DNA from: Oxyruncus cristatus
Taxonomy: Eukaryota > Chordata > Aves > Passeriformes > Cotingidae
Direction: 5' to 3'
DNA: 64,000 bases
Assembly: GCA_013399855.1 (NCBI GenBank)
Contig: VXAY01002924.1
Coordinates: 195,257-259,256 of the forward strand
Position numbers and translations under genes: made by a program
Shown: one piece after another, positions 36,459-48,966 of the stretch
Layout: each line of letters starts with the position of its first letter
Numbering within the stretch: the first letter of the stretch is position 1
Notes under the pieces: generated by a model
Database searches by the model: none
What the model was told of the DNA's origin: nothing
Seen by the model: the letters and a program-made list of their open reading frames with translations, nothing else

Positions 36459-38950
36459 GTCTGCAACTTGACACAGTGTAATTTTAACACTGAAATGTTA
36501 ATAGCATTTTCAGGGGAATAATTCATACAGTTCTATTGCTTATGTCACTGTGAAAAAGGAAAGAAATTTGCCAGAGCTGGGTAGCTGTTAAAAGGTGGTG
36601 TAAGTTTGAATAACTTTGCGAAGGACACACACATCCTTTGTGGTGCAGAACCCTGCCAGCTGGACAAGACTTGAGGACGTCCTTCAGTTTTCAGTTTCTA
36701 CCTTTATTTTTGGTTTTGGTGGCAGTGAATGATATGCTGAACTTTCTTTTGAATGCCCACAGTATTTCCTGCAAAATAATTTTTTTCATGCTTGTCCTAT
36801 TTAGGAGACTCTCTGAGCCATGACCAAGCTGAGACCTCTCTGACCCTATTAATAGGTTGTAGAACAACTTGTCTACCAGGATAGATTTACCTGACCCAGG
36901 GAAATAATTGTGTTAGTTTTAAATAGTTGTGCTCTTGTTTTTAATACAGGTTCACATTTGCAGAGAATAATCTGGCTCATTCTATACTGTGAATTTCCCT
37001 CTGAATTTCAGCAGAACCCATGTGTTTAAAATAAAACATGTGCCTAAGTGCTCTGGTGGCCAGGGGCCAAAGCACTCAACATGTTTCAGGGCTGAGCCCT
37101 AAGTGCCTGCTGCTTTAATGTATAGTCTTCTCTAGCCCATGATAAATCAGGATTAACTCTATAGGAAGTGTCACAGTTCTGTGAGGAAGATATCTCACTG
37201 CATGGAGGGTAGCTCAGGCTCTTAGGAAATACAAGCAGCAGAAGCAACTCCAATGCTTTTTTAGGTTGTCATCAAATGAGGTGCTTTTTGTGGCTAATGA
37301 ATCAGTCAGTTAATTTTCTCATCATCATGCTTGAGATTGTTCTTGCTGTTGAACAGTCTTTTATCGTTTCATACGTTGTTGAAGGTGGCATTAACTTTGC
37401 CTTCTTTCCTGTTATAAGGGCTTTAAATGCCTTCACATTAATGAATGTAATTTGTGGTTTAATCTGTGCATAGCATACATTATTGCTGCTGAGGAAGCAG
37501 AGGGAGTCAAGTGGGAGATCTCCATTCTGTCTTTTCTTCTCATTTATACCACAGAGGCATTCGAGGATCCTTATTATGCAAAGCAGTTTGTGTGGGTTTT
37601 TTTCCCATGGTAATAATGAAATAAAGTGGGATATACTTCAGACATGCATTTTTGCAATTATTATTTTGTAACTAGGTCTTCAGTGTGCCATTTCTCACAT
37701 ATTCTGTTTTTCCTATTAATTTTTGCGAGGAAACTTTTTTTGTTTAGGCAATAATTGAAAGATAAGCCTTTAAATTTTTTTTAGTACCTTTCACTAGAAA
37801 AAAATCTGTGTTATTTTGCTTTGGATAAGATACCAAGAGACAGAAGTGTGATGTTAAAGAGTGTATAGTTAAATTTTGTTGTTGATCACTGAACTCTTGG
37901 TGGCTGATTCTGTTGCTTAGTTGTCCAGTTTACTCATGGTCACTTTTATTTTTCTTCTTTTCAGTCAGCTGGTTTTACATAAATCATTACACAGCATACT
38001 GAAGAAGCTGTTTTGAACTTTTGGTTTCCAGAAGATATTTCTTTGCTCATGCTTGCCAATTCTGGCTTGTTGAAAAACAGTTTCAACAGTCTGACTGGGC
38101 TGAACAACTTAGCCCCAGTGCCCAGAAATCTCCAGGGGAACATTTAAAATGCTACACAAGCAAGTTTTAGTGTTTACTGTCAGTAAAGCATGGAAAAGGA
38201 GCAAGTGGCTTTCGAGTCTCCTGAGGGGAATCTCTTGGCTTGTTGACAGAAGTGAAATTATGGATGCAGGACAAAAATAAAATGGAGTGTGTGGAGCTAG
38301 TAAAGGTTAAAAATATGAAAGCCAAAATGTATAAACAAAGAGCTGGTAGTGGGGCATGCTTGGGGCTGGACGTTGCAGAATAGGACATGGTAGAAGGCCA
38401 CAGCTGAATATCTATAGAATTTTGGGACTTTTCTCAGAAAAACTCAACAAAAAAACAACCAACAAACCAAAAATCCTGCAGTTTCAACTGTGGTGATGGA
38501 GAGTTATAAATAATACTGAAAAAAACACTAGCAATTCAGAGTGATTTGGAAAGGGTTCTCTGTAGGAGATGTGCACCTGGTTTCTGTTCAGTGTCGGGGA
38601 CTATTTGCCCCCTGCTTCAACAATTACAGTTCAGCAAAACATTCCGTAACTTCCAAAACTTCCATACAGTCAAACATTTTGGTTTCCTAAATTTGTTTTG
38701 CTATTGTAGCTGATAGATTGTCCTACTCCCTGCAAGCTAGTGTGAAGTGGCTCAACACTTCTTTATTCTCCCCACCTATAGCAGCTGGTTATTTCCAAGC
38801 CAGTTTAATTGTGTTTTTCTAGTCAAAACATACGCTGGAATCTGCTAAGTGCAAAGTGCTTATGGTGAATGAAAATAAACAGAGCGTACAGTTTGCCTCT
38901 TCAGATATTGTAGGTAGTGAAACAATAACTGTTAAACCAGGTTTTCTGTG

Positions 38951-38952
<2 letters not shown>

Positions 38953-39003
<51 letters not shown>
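38953..39003. repeat. Poly-T run (T51)
   Basis: The longest homopolymer in the window. On the minus strand it would be a 51-base poly-A. No AATAAA signal lies just beyond it on that strand, so a processed pseudogene tail is not supported. Exact length is unreliable in draft sequence. Confidence 0.9.
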
Positions 39004-39004
<1 letters not shown>

Positions 39005-39038
39005 GTGGTTCTTCTTGCAACCACAACCCCTGGAGAAA

Positions 39039-39056
39039 NNNNNNNNNNNNNNNNNN
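39039..39056. other. Assembly gap (18 N)
   Basis: Run of 18 undetermined bases 35 bases after the T51 run, probably a sequencing failure caused by the homopolymer. Any open frame crossing it is unreliable. Confidence 0.97.
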
Positions 39057-42000
39057 TCACCTCCAGGAGGAAGACAGACAAGTCAACTTCTGCATGTGAA
39101 GAAGGAGGCAAAACCTGTGAGATGGAGAGACAGGACAGTACACCTTAGAGATGGCAGAATAAAAATGTTGCTTTAAGATTTGAAAAGCAAAACAGATGAA
39201 ATAAGCAGGTTTATTCTAACAGCAAGTGATGTTGCTTTGATTAAACTCTGCGAAGAGTACACCAATATCTTGTTAGGAAATGCTTGCATTTTTCAAGTGG
39301 GAAACAAAGTTTCATCTTCTTTAATTATGATGGAGATTAAGAGCTTTCCAACCAGCAACATCTTAGGAGAATTCCAGAAATTGTGATGTGTGCTGTCTTA
39401 CAAGATTGCAATAAAAATATGCCTATGTAGATTATAGCTCAATCTTTGCTAGTATGTCTTTGCTAAGTGGGTTATTACTGCCACTAGTTAAAGATTGCTC
39501 TGTTACAAGTCATTGTAATTCATTCTAGTACTGTGGTCCTAAAATACACTTATTCCTCACTGAACTATTCCCCAACACCTTACAAGATATTTCATTATAC
39601 ATGGCACTGCAGTAGTGGTTTTACATATTATAATAAAATAACAAGCTTTTTCACGATTTATTGATGTTTGTGATTTGAAAACTCTATTTATTGCCATCAA
39701 AGAGTACACGATGAGAAAGAGTAAGCTGATGTTTGCGGAAACAAGTAGTCCTACCAAAGACTGATTAAAAGGATTGCCAGGTGCCTTCTTTTTATGGAGC
39801 ATAGTGATAGGCTTCAGATGTGTTTTTGCTGATCTCCCTCTGAAGAAGCTCAGCATCCACAGAATAATGATGTCAGAAAGAATTTGTGTTTCCACTCAAT
39901 TAGCTCATGTTACTTTTGTCTCTTTTTCTGAATTTGCTGTAGAAACCTGCTAAATCCTTCCATTGCTCCATTCGTACCTCAACCTGCTCTGTCAAATCAC
40001 AGGGCATGATGCTTATGGAAGCATCTTGCTGAATGATCTTGAACATCTCGGGGGTTTTTCTGGCTAAAGTGTGGAAGCATGCTGAGCCCAGGGAGGACAC
40101 GGCTGATTTCAGGCAAAGACCTGTCCCTTGTGGGGAAGAGGGCCACCCCCCCAGATTATATCCCTCCTTGGTGGTCATTGGGCAAAGCCTCTGGCTGTGT
40201 AGGAGGAGATTATGATATTGTGTTGCTACCTAAATGCACGGATCCACTTTTGCCTGTCCTGGAAAGATAGTTTAGAGACTGCTCATAACTCTGTGTGCGT
40301 TGGGAAGGGCATTTAGTTTACTCTTTTCAGCAAATGACATCATGAACTCTCTCCTGCACTTTGAATGATTTATTCTGAAATGGTACGAGCAAGGGTTCCT
40401 CTGATAGCCACCCATCCAGGACTGCTAGCAGTTGTAGTAGCCTGACTTTGCAATGAAATTTACAGAAATTTGTAAGGGGGCTCGTTGTTGCTTTATCAGA
40501 GTGTCAGAGTACTTCAGAAGGTTACAGTCCTTGTATATCCAGCAATGGCTATAGGCCTGCTGCTTTTTCCTTATGGTGATTCTGGGTGTTCTGCTCACCT
40601 CCAGAGGGAGAAGAGATATGGGTATGGGACAGAAAAGAGAAATCTCATTTAAGATTTGGAATGATACTAGAGGTGCAATTGTGAGGAGGTATTTCCATGA
40701 AGTCTGAGAGTCTGACTGAATGGGAACCTTTGAGGAAGAGAATCTCTATTCAGTCAAGCCCTTGTGCTGTGGTTATTTAACAGGGCTTTAAGTGTTTCCT
40801 TTTGTTTAATGAAAGAGCACTAAAATCTAAACCAAAAGTAACCTTCCCCTCCTCCCCTTCCAGTAAGTAAATAAATAAATCTACCCTTTATAATATTGTT
40901 TCAGATAGAACAAAAGGGACAGATAACATTAAGTAGTGGTATTCAAAATTTCCTTTGTTTTTTGCAGGCTTCTGTGTTTTTGCATCTTTGATTACTACTT
41001 CTCTATGAAAATAACAGGCATAAATGTTTTCTAAAAACATTTTAGATCAGCAGCTTATTCTGATCTCTGTATGCTTGGGATGTGTCCTCAACCAAGTGTT
41101 TGGGGAAGAAGTAATTTTAATAATATATGTAATATTTCTCATAATATATCACTTCTAAGAGAGACAAAATCCCTATTACAGAGAGACAGATCCAATGTCA
41201 GTTAAGGTCTAATAACATCTAGAATGAAACTATTCTATTCTTTTATAAGTTACCTGTAAATGTTCACAAAGTTCTGTATCCTAATTTGTCATTTTCTGCT
41301 GCAGAAGAGTAAGTGCTGATGAATTGATGAATCCTTATAAAGCCTTTCTCTGGCATGCTATCTTTAACGAGAATCTTGCAGTCTGCAGCTGGGATCTGGA
41401 TAATATATAGCCTGTGACTAAGCATTATGGAAACTTTCAAATTTACTTAAGGGCTAAGAATTCAAAGCTTTTAGCTCTGTGTGTGATTGTTACCTTAGTT
41501 GATTATAGACAGAACTTGGGCATCCAGCACAAAAATGTCCCAACTCTTTGGTGAAGGATAGCTGAGAAGGGGAGAGCTTTGGCAGTTGTCCTCTGGAAGG
41601 AGGCATGGCAGGACTCCAGCCTCTCGCTTGAACTTTCCATTTGTGTCAAGCAAGAAGGAAGATAGCTCAGGCCTCTTACAGCTTGGAGTGTTGCAACAGA
41701 GAGGCTGTAGAGGAAACACCGGGAGTCTAGGAACTAATTACAGGAGCACTTCTGCAGTGTGTTCTGCAAAAAAATGTGAAGTAGAGGTGCCATTATGCTT
41801 TGGTACAACTGAAAAGGAATGAGGAGAAAATAATACTCAGCTCATTGAAAATCCTACAGATGAAAAGTCCCCGTTCCTTGGGAGCTGATTTGAATATAGA
41901 ACAACAGTCCATAACAATAATTCTCAAAAGAATAGTTGGAGTAACTTAATAGACCATTTCTACTCTAAAGCAAAAGAAAAAATGAGGGAGATGCAAAATT

Positions 42001-45000
42001 GCCATCCCAGGACAGAGAGGAAGTCTGTATATAAACCCTGGCTCAAAGTTTACTGTATCCTGAGATACTGTACACTGGGCCAGCCATGATTTGTTGTCAG
42101 TCTCTTCACCTCCTGAGGCTCTGCAGCCACCTGCTTTGGACCACCATGCACTGCCCCAGGATGCCACTGCCTCTTTTCCCCAGAAACCCTGGGGCTCCGG
42201 AGTTGCTTGGCACAGCTGCTTGGTGTGAGGGGCTGAATGTATCCAGGAGAGGGCAAGAGAACTACAGCCAGTAAAGGGAAGCCTGGAGCCTGCTTTTTGC
42301 ATGCTCATAGTAAACCGTAGCTTACTGCCTTTCCTACCTCTGAGAAGTTGGGCTGACAGATATAAATGGTGCTCTCTCCCATCCTTTTCCCATTCCTCAC
42401 CTCTGCTGCAGTCCTTTTCATCAGTCAAAATCTTGCAACCATGCACTTAAAAAATAAAGAGCAAAACTTTGTCATTTAACTGCTGTTCAGACTCCCTGCT
42501 CTATATTTTTTAGATTATATGAGAAAGCAAATAGTCTCTTCCATGCCATAATTTCCTTTCCGCTTTGTGTTGTGTTATGTGTATAACGTTTCTTCCAAAC
42601 CTAGCTGTGATCTTCAGCAGGCTCTCTCTGGAATCCCAGACATGAAAAGCCTATGCCAGGCAGCCAAGCACCATATCTGCCTTTCAGAAACAATTTCAAT
42701 TGAAAAGGGAAAGTGGCTTTTCTTCTACAGCCTGTGTATCAGCTCCTCCCCTTCCTCTTTGAGGCCTTTGCCTTTCATGTCGTTGAGATTGTTAGTTGAT
42801 TTCTGGTGCCTATTCTATTAGTCCATGCACCTTGTCACTGTTGTGGGGTGTCCGGGTGCTTTTCTACTGTGATATCCAAGCTGACTTTCAGCTGGATGCT
42901 ATCCCTGACTTTCATTTTTTTCCCTGTACAGTTGTAGAGCTGTGCCAGACAGCTTAGATATTTTTATTGTAATTTAAGTGTAGAAGGGAGGATCCTGGTA
43001 GCATAGATCTAGAACAGTCTTTGTGACAATTTAGGCGGACATCCAGACACAGTGGTCCCGGATCTTTCTTTAAATAATTTTTTGAGTCAGTTGTTGAAAA
43101 ACAATATTTTATTTTTTGATTAAAACATTTGCTATTATATTAGTATGGATTTTTAAATTACTTTCTAGGCAGTTAAGCACTATACTTTGTGTTGACTTTT
43201 CCTTCCATCCTATCGGTATTTTATTGGGTTTTATTGTGTTCTTACTAATTGTATATGCAGTTTGGTTTGCTAGTGTAACAAGCTTTGACGAGTATACAAA
43301 AGACAATTAGTAAGGTTTACCCTTACAATTACTTGACTTGGCTGTGATTATAAATGCTGTGTAATAAGGTGCACGTAGTAACAGGGAACCCCAGTCAGCA
43401 AGTCAGGAGGTACTCTCTGGGTATGAAAAGTGACTATGACTCAAACTCAGTAATACTTTCTGAATTGCACCGATAATATGCACCAGGATTTCTTTTAAGA
43501 AAAGAAAAATATGTTGACTTTTTGCATGGCACGGGTAGTCTCAGAAGTACCTAAGCATACTCATCTCTTCTCCTGAGATGGCTCCCCATCCTCTGAGGTG
43601 TGGATGTCACAAGAAATAATTCACCAAAACCTTCTCTTTAGGCAATTACAATGAATTACAACATTGGACTGTTCAACGTATTACATCTCTGACCCTAAAA
43701 ATGGGTGTACAGAGGAATGAATAAAATACTGGATCATATTAATAATTTATCATGGGGATAATTATGCAGGAAGTAAACAAGACAGAGATTGCCATAGTCA
43801 ACTTGCATAATTTCTGAGCATTAAGAGATGTATTATGTGTTTGATGTGGGTTCTTAATGCTGCTTAGAAACATTGGTCTGTAACTATGCAGAACACCTTA
43901 GAGAACTATTAACACAGCCCATAGAACACTGAGAGACTAGTTATTAAAGATTTGAGCATCAGGGAGAAATACTAAAAGTTTAAAAGTTTTAGTTGGACTG
44001 AACAGCACAGTTTAATTAAAAAAAAAACAAATAGTTGTTAAAGTCACTTAACATTACCAATCAGCCTTGTCAGTATCTTACACTTTTTCACCAGTACATT
44101 TCTTATTCCCAAAAATCACTTTTGGAGGATCAGAATACTGAGCACAGAACAAGATTCTTCCTTCTAGAAAGGTGGGACAGGCTTTCTGCTAGCTTCCACA
44201 GATCCAGATTTCATTCTGGCATCTTTGTGCAGACTGAAAAATAATGTCTCAATGAGAAGTCCTGTTATGTGTATAAACTATCCTTCTTGCATTCTAAGTG
44301 AGCATGAGAATCATTCACAGATTAAAGCCAGGAGGGATGGTTGAAATTATACAAATTTTCAGGCTGTAGCAATATCCTCAATTGATTTCATCTGGACCAG
44401 AGATACTTTACCCACCCCCACTGGAAAACATTTGAGACTCCACTTTCTCCTTGTTGTAGCTAGTTTTGAGTTTTAAACTTCATGGTGATAAATCTATGTG
44501 AATATTAGCTAATCATATTGTCCAATTTTTTTGGAAGCAAAGCAGCTTGCACAGCATGTCTATGATGTCTTTTTCGTTTGGAAGGAACTGTACAAACCAA
44601 CCATTTTGCCCAATATTTTTTTTTTTTTAATTGAACTTATAAGATTAGGCTGACCAAGGCAGGTGAGGATACTCTTTTAACTTTTTAATTTTAGATGCTT
44701 TTGCTTTTTTGATTGCCTATATAGTGAAAATAATTTATCCAGGGAAATTAACCACAGTACCAAAATTAAGCTTACGTGGCAAGTCCCAGTCACTTAGTCT
44801 GGCCTCTCTAATTTCAGGTCAAAAAGCAGGCGGGTTAGTATCACTTTTTCATTTTCATTACAGCTCATGTTTCCCAGTGTTCTGTGTCATGTTTTAAAAT
44901 CAGTCACTGGAAGAAATGTGCCCTAATTTCTCCAAGCCTTGCTGAAGCCTTGCGACTGAACTTTTTCTTGCATGGAATTGAACTTGATACAATAGCAACA

Positions 45001-46321
45001 GACAGCAGGCTCTCCAGGCACATTCTTCCTACAAGATCTCACTGGAGAGCTGGTAATGCTTTACTGGAGCAACCCTCCATCCTGCATGCAAAAGAGAACA
45101 AGGATGCATAATTACTTTCAGCTGTTGCCCATACACACCCTCACCTTACTTTTCTCTAGGCTTTCTTACCCTTTCCTGGGTACTTTGAGCATATCACACA
45201 AGTACCTGGGCTCGGCTGCTCCAGAGGCTGGTGGCTGTGGACCTTCAGGGGGTGAAGTGCTTATGACTGGGCTGTAAATCCTGACTGGTCCCATGCATCT
45301 CGGGGACTAAAGATGAATTTTAAACCAGGGTTTGTACTCAGACTTTTTCTCTATCCTGGACAGTGATTTTTCAACTCCCTTGTAATTTTCCTTACCACAT
45401 AGTAGAAATTCTCTATTTGTTTCCTCAGAATTTGCTTTTGAGAATTAATGCATATGGAATGTTGTTAAATATGCAAAGAAGTACAAGACAAAGCTTTCTG
45501 TTACTTCCACTGCATGCCAACACCAGCCTTTTAATAGTTAATATAAACCATTTTTATTTAGGTGGCTTTTGTTTCTTTGAGAAGAAAGGTTATTGTATCT
45601 TTCTGAAGAGGTTAGAAAGTTAGGGTTATTGTCACAAACATTTTTTTTTTTAATTTTTGGCTTAAAGGATGAAAGCTTCATCTTATGTAGAGAGATTTTA
45701 ATGTAGATAATTAGACTTTTGAAATATAATAGACATTTAAAGTGAGATTTAAAAATGCTTTACCATTATAAAGAGCTGCTCTGATGGAATCATGGAAATG
45801 TGGGATGGGGGGGAAATCCCTCCGCTTTCATATAATATCCTTAGACTGAACTATTTACATATATTTTGTAAGAATTGAATTTGTCACTGTAAATAATGTT
45901 CCCTTAGACATATAATAAAGCAGTCTCTTTGAAGAACAGGAATCAAAGCAGTTTGTTTAAAGCTCCGTGCTCAGGGACATAAATGCTGACTTATGCCTTG
46001 TTTAGGTTAGGCTGCATGGCCTCTTCTTAGCCAGTCAGCATGGTGGGAGGGAGGATGTGTGCTGGCCAGGGAAGAGTCCTTTTTCCATTTAAAATTCCCC
46101 AACCCCAAACTTCTCTCCCAAATGGACATCCCTTACTGTCCTTGCTCATGGCTGAGTTTGTTGTTTACAAAGACAGGGTTCATCCCCATTCACAGCTCTA
46201 AAAAAAGTCTCTCTTAGGCCTTAAGACAAGAGATGCATGTGCTCTACTGAATGACAGTGGAGGCTTCTGGGCTGGCTGCTGTCTGGGCTCCTACCAATTG
46301 AGCAGGGAGGTTTAGTCAGGA

Positions 46322-46352
46322 GGGGATGGGAAAAGTGGGGCTTGGGGGGGGG
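46322..46352 (+). other. G-quadruplex motif
   Basis: Four G runs of 4, 3, 4 and 9 bases are separated by loops of 2, 6 and 3 bases. This satisfies the G3+N1-7 rule on the + strand. It lies in a locally GC-richer pocket. No gene or promoter is recognised nearby. Confidence 0.6.
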
Positions 46353-46909
46353 CACAGAAAACCTTTGGTGCAGGCTCATGCCCTGCTCACTCGCTGCTCC
46401 ACTGCTGCCACCAGCTGCTGTGTGCCACACCACTTACTGATGTGTCTCTCTGGAGACACGTTTTCATGCCCCTGAAGACAAATAACATTCCTAAACCTCT
46501 TTTTTTTTGTGCCCGTGCCCACCCCCCCTCCCCATCTTCCCTTTTTTGTTTGCTTTACACTGTGAGAGTGAAGCATTGTTGATCAAATTCTGCTGGATGG
46601 AAACCCAAACATATCATACAGGACAAGCTTTTGAAGAGATGAGAGCTTTCCTAATGTGGTAGTCAGGGGTAGTTTAAGGAAGTGACAGTTCTCTTTGATG
46701 TCCTGGGCTCCAAATATTTAAGGACAGTGTTACAGAAAATGAATAGAAGGCCAGAAATATTATACTTCATTCTGACATCATTAGCTGAGTAAAGAAAACT
46801 TTGAAAATCTAAGATTTAGGAAAGATAAATGTTCATGCCTCAGGAGAGAGATTATGAATTCCAAGAAGCTGAAATCAGTAATTCTGTGTTTTGGTGTGTA
46901 GATCTGCAT

Positions 46910-47568
46910 ATCATAGAACGTTTTGGGTTTGAAAGGACCTTAATGATCATCTAGTTCCTCCCCCCTCCTGTGAGCATGGATACCTTCCACTAGACCAGGT
47001 TGCTCACACCTCCACCCGTGAACACTTTCAGGGATGCAAAAGATCAACAACTTCTCTGGGCAGTCTGTAGCCCTGCCTCATCACCCCCATAGTGAAGAAT
47101 TTCTTACACATATCTAATCTAAACCTACTCCCTTTCTGTTTAAAGTCATTCCCCCTTGTTCTGTCATTACATGCCCTTGTAAAAGTCCCTCTCCATGTTT
47201 CTTATAGTGTCCCTTTACGTACTTGAAGGCTGCTCTAAGGTATCCGTGGAGCGTTCTCTTCTCCAGGCTGATGAACCACAACTCTCTCAGCCTTTCCTCA
47301 CGGGAGGGGTGCTTCAGCCCACTTATCATCTTTGTGACCCTCCTTTGGACTTGATCCCGCAGGTCAGCATCTTTCATGTGTTGGGAGCTCCAGGCCTGGA
47401 CGCAGTACTCCAGGTGAGGTCTCACAAGAGCAGAGTGGAAGGGAAAAGATCACCTCCTTCAATATGCTAGTCACTTCTGTTTTGGTGCAGCTCAGCATTC
47501 AGTTGGCTTTCTGGGCTGCAAGCACATGTTGCCAGGTCGTGTTGAGTTTCTCATCCACCTCTACCTTG
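46910..47568 (-). mobile_element. CR1 LINE, longest copy, 3' end intact
   Basis: The element runs leftward. Its 3' terminus is the TCATAGAACG-type end at 46910-46920, the complement of the ATTCTATGA tail, preceded by the usual 3'UTR (complement of the 'ctagaccaggttgctca' and 'acttctctgggca' landmarks). The ORF2 C-terminus on the minus strand (frame 47425-47114) shows MRPHLEYCVQAW, DQVQRRVTKMISGLKH and EERLRELWFISLEKR, close to the family consensus. The 5' end, near 47568, still carries the region complementary to 'gagaaactcaacacgacc'. 5'-truncated, with frameshifts and stops, hence inactive. Confidence 0.95.
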
Positions 47569-48823
47569 GTGTCATTTTATCTTTTGTCCTAACTGAGTGA
47601 AGGACATGTGGTCTTTGGGTTACTGGGAAGGTTTCAATTAGAAACATGTTGAACTGATTCACAGTAGTTGGAAATAATTGAAAACTACATTTTTGCAGTG
47701 ATTTCTAAAAGAGGCAAGATGTTTACTGTTATGGTCCCTTTCTGTCTTCCCTGCCCTTTACAATAGGTGTATGAATGCTGAAAAGCTAATATCTGATGGA
47801 TAGCATTTCAAATCAAGTTGTGTGCACTTCATCGTGACATTTTGCAGTCTTTAGACAACATTTTAGCAATTAATTTTGCAATGGCTAATTTAGGAGGAAC
47901 TCAGTTGAACAGAGGTGATGATTTCATCTCAGGTCTTCCTGTTTCAAGCTGCATTTCCAGGAAAGGAAAGAAATACTATGGTTCCTACTTTGATACCAAA
48001 ACTGTAGCTGTTTTCAAGTTGTTTGTTTACATATTATTATCAAAACTGATTTCAATCACTTTAGCTCATAAGAGGAAGAACTCTAATTGAAATAGTTCAT
48101 TATCTTTCAAGTAATTTAATTCTATTACTTTCTTTTCTTTAAGAAACCATCATTTTGTGTATGTTAAGACCATTAATACTTTTTTCATTTCAGGAAAAGT
48201 GATCTGCTCCTCATTAGAAGTGCTGAGGAAGTGGCTTTAAACGTTTCAGAAGAACCAGCAGCTTTTCCAGACCTCTGAGTCTGACAGTGTTGATACGTGT
48301 GCATTCTCAGTGAAATGCTCTTTTCAATAGTGATAGTATAAGGCATGCAAGCCCCAGAAATCACATTAAACTATCAAAATGAGTCTTGCTACAACTCCTA
48401 TAATACTCGTGCTGCCTTGATGGGAAAGAAATAATTTTCATCTTAGGTCACCTACCAGTAGCTCTGTAAAAGAAATACAGGGTGACAAGGCTAGCTGAGT
48501 CTTGAAGATAACCATCTCCATTTCTAGTCTGTTTAATGGTCTTATTTCAGTGGAGTTAATACCAGTGTAATTCTGGGATAGTGAAATGGGGAATCTATTC
48601 TCAAGCACAGTTGGTTGTTCAAGCAGTTCTCTGCCTTCTCGTTCATTACAAATGTACATCTACTTGGTGATGATGCTAATTAGATAGTTTATTGGCTCCC
48701 TTCATGGGCTCTGTGTAGCACACTGAATTTTTCTGCCATATGAAAGGCCAAATCTTTGTAAGCACAGGCAACATATGGGTGTGCGTAGGGTTTCCTTGCA
48801 ACCCACCCCAGTATTTTCCACAG
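47569..48823. other. Single-copy DNA between two CR1 copies
   Basis: Nothing recognised. Short open frames (for example 47818-48090 on +) have no motif. Confidence 0.55.
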
Positions 48824-48966
48824 ATCATAGAATCACAGAACGGTTTCGGTTAGAAAGGATCTTCGAAGACCCCCCTTGCCCAACTTCCCTGCCATGAATA
48901 GGGACAACTTTCAGGTCAGGTTGCTCAGAGCTCAGTCAAACCTAACTTTGAACACTTCAAATGATG
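48824..48966 (-). mobile_element. CR1 LINE 3' end fragment
   Basis: The intact 3' terminus (ATCATAGAATCACAGAACGG at 48824-48843) is followed by the complement of the 3'UTR, up to about the GAACACTTC landmark at 48951-48959. Only about 140 bases remain, a severe 5' truncation typical of the family. Same orientation as the larger copy 1.3 kb upstream, but a separate insertion since both have their own 3' ends. Confidence 0.92.

Larger units (their letters stand above)
35442..46909. other. Single-copy DNA with long homopolymers, no gene seen
   Basis: No CR1 and no supported exon in about 11.5 kb. Notable contents are poly-T runs and gaps at 36345-36458 and 38953-39056, and AAAT units at 40865-40881. 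GC-richer pockets near 42050-42450 and 46020-46560 also occur, the latter with a G-quadruplex motif. A 166-codon minus-strand frame at 41946-42446 and a 92-codon one at 39900-40178 have no recognisable domain. Confidence 0.55.

Noticed and set aside
38856..39176. Open frame across the T51 run and N gap
   Set aside because: It consists of poly-Phe plus undetermined residues, an artefact of the homopolymer and gap.
38953..39200. Processed pseudogene with poly-A tail on the minus strand
   Set aside because: No polyadenylation signal lies next to the tract, and the adjoining sequence gives no recognisable coding frame.
39557..40178. Two adjacent minus-strand frames that looked like a split coding sequence
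   Set aside because: They are in different reading frames, show no homology I can recognise and lack splice signals between them.
41946..42446. 166-codon minus-strand open frame
   Set aside because: No domain, signal or repeat pattern is recognisable, no splice context is seen, and the local GC pocket explains the absence of stops.
47195..47470. 91-codon + frame
   Set aside because: It is the antisense of the CR1 reverse-transcriptase remnant on the minus strand.
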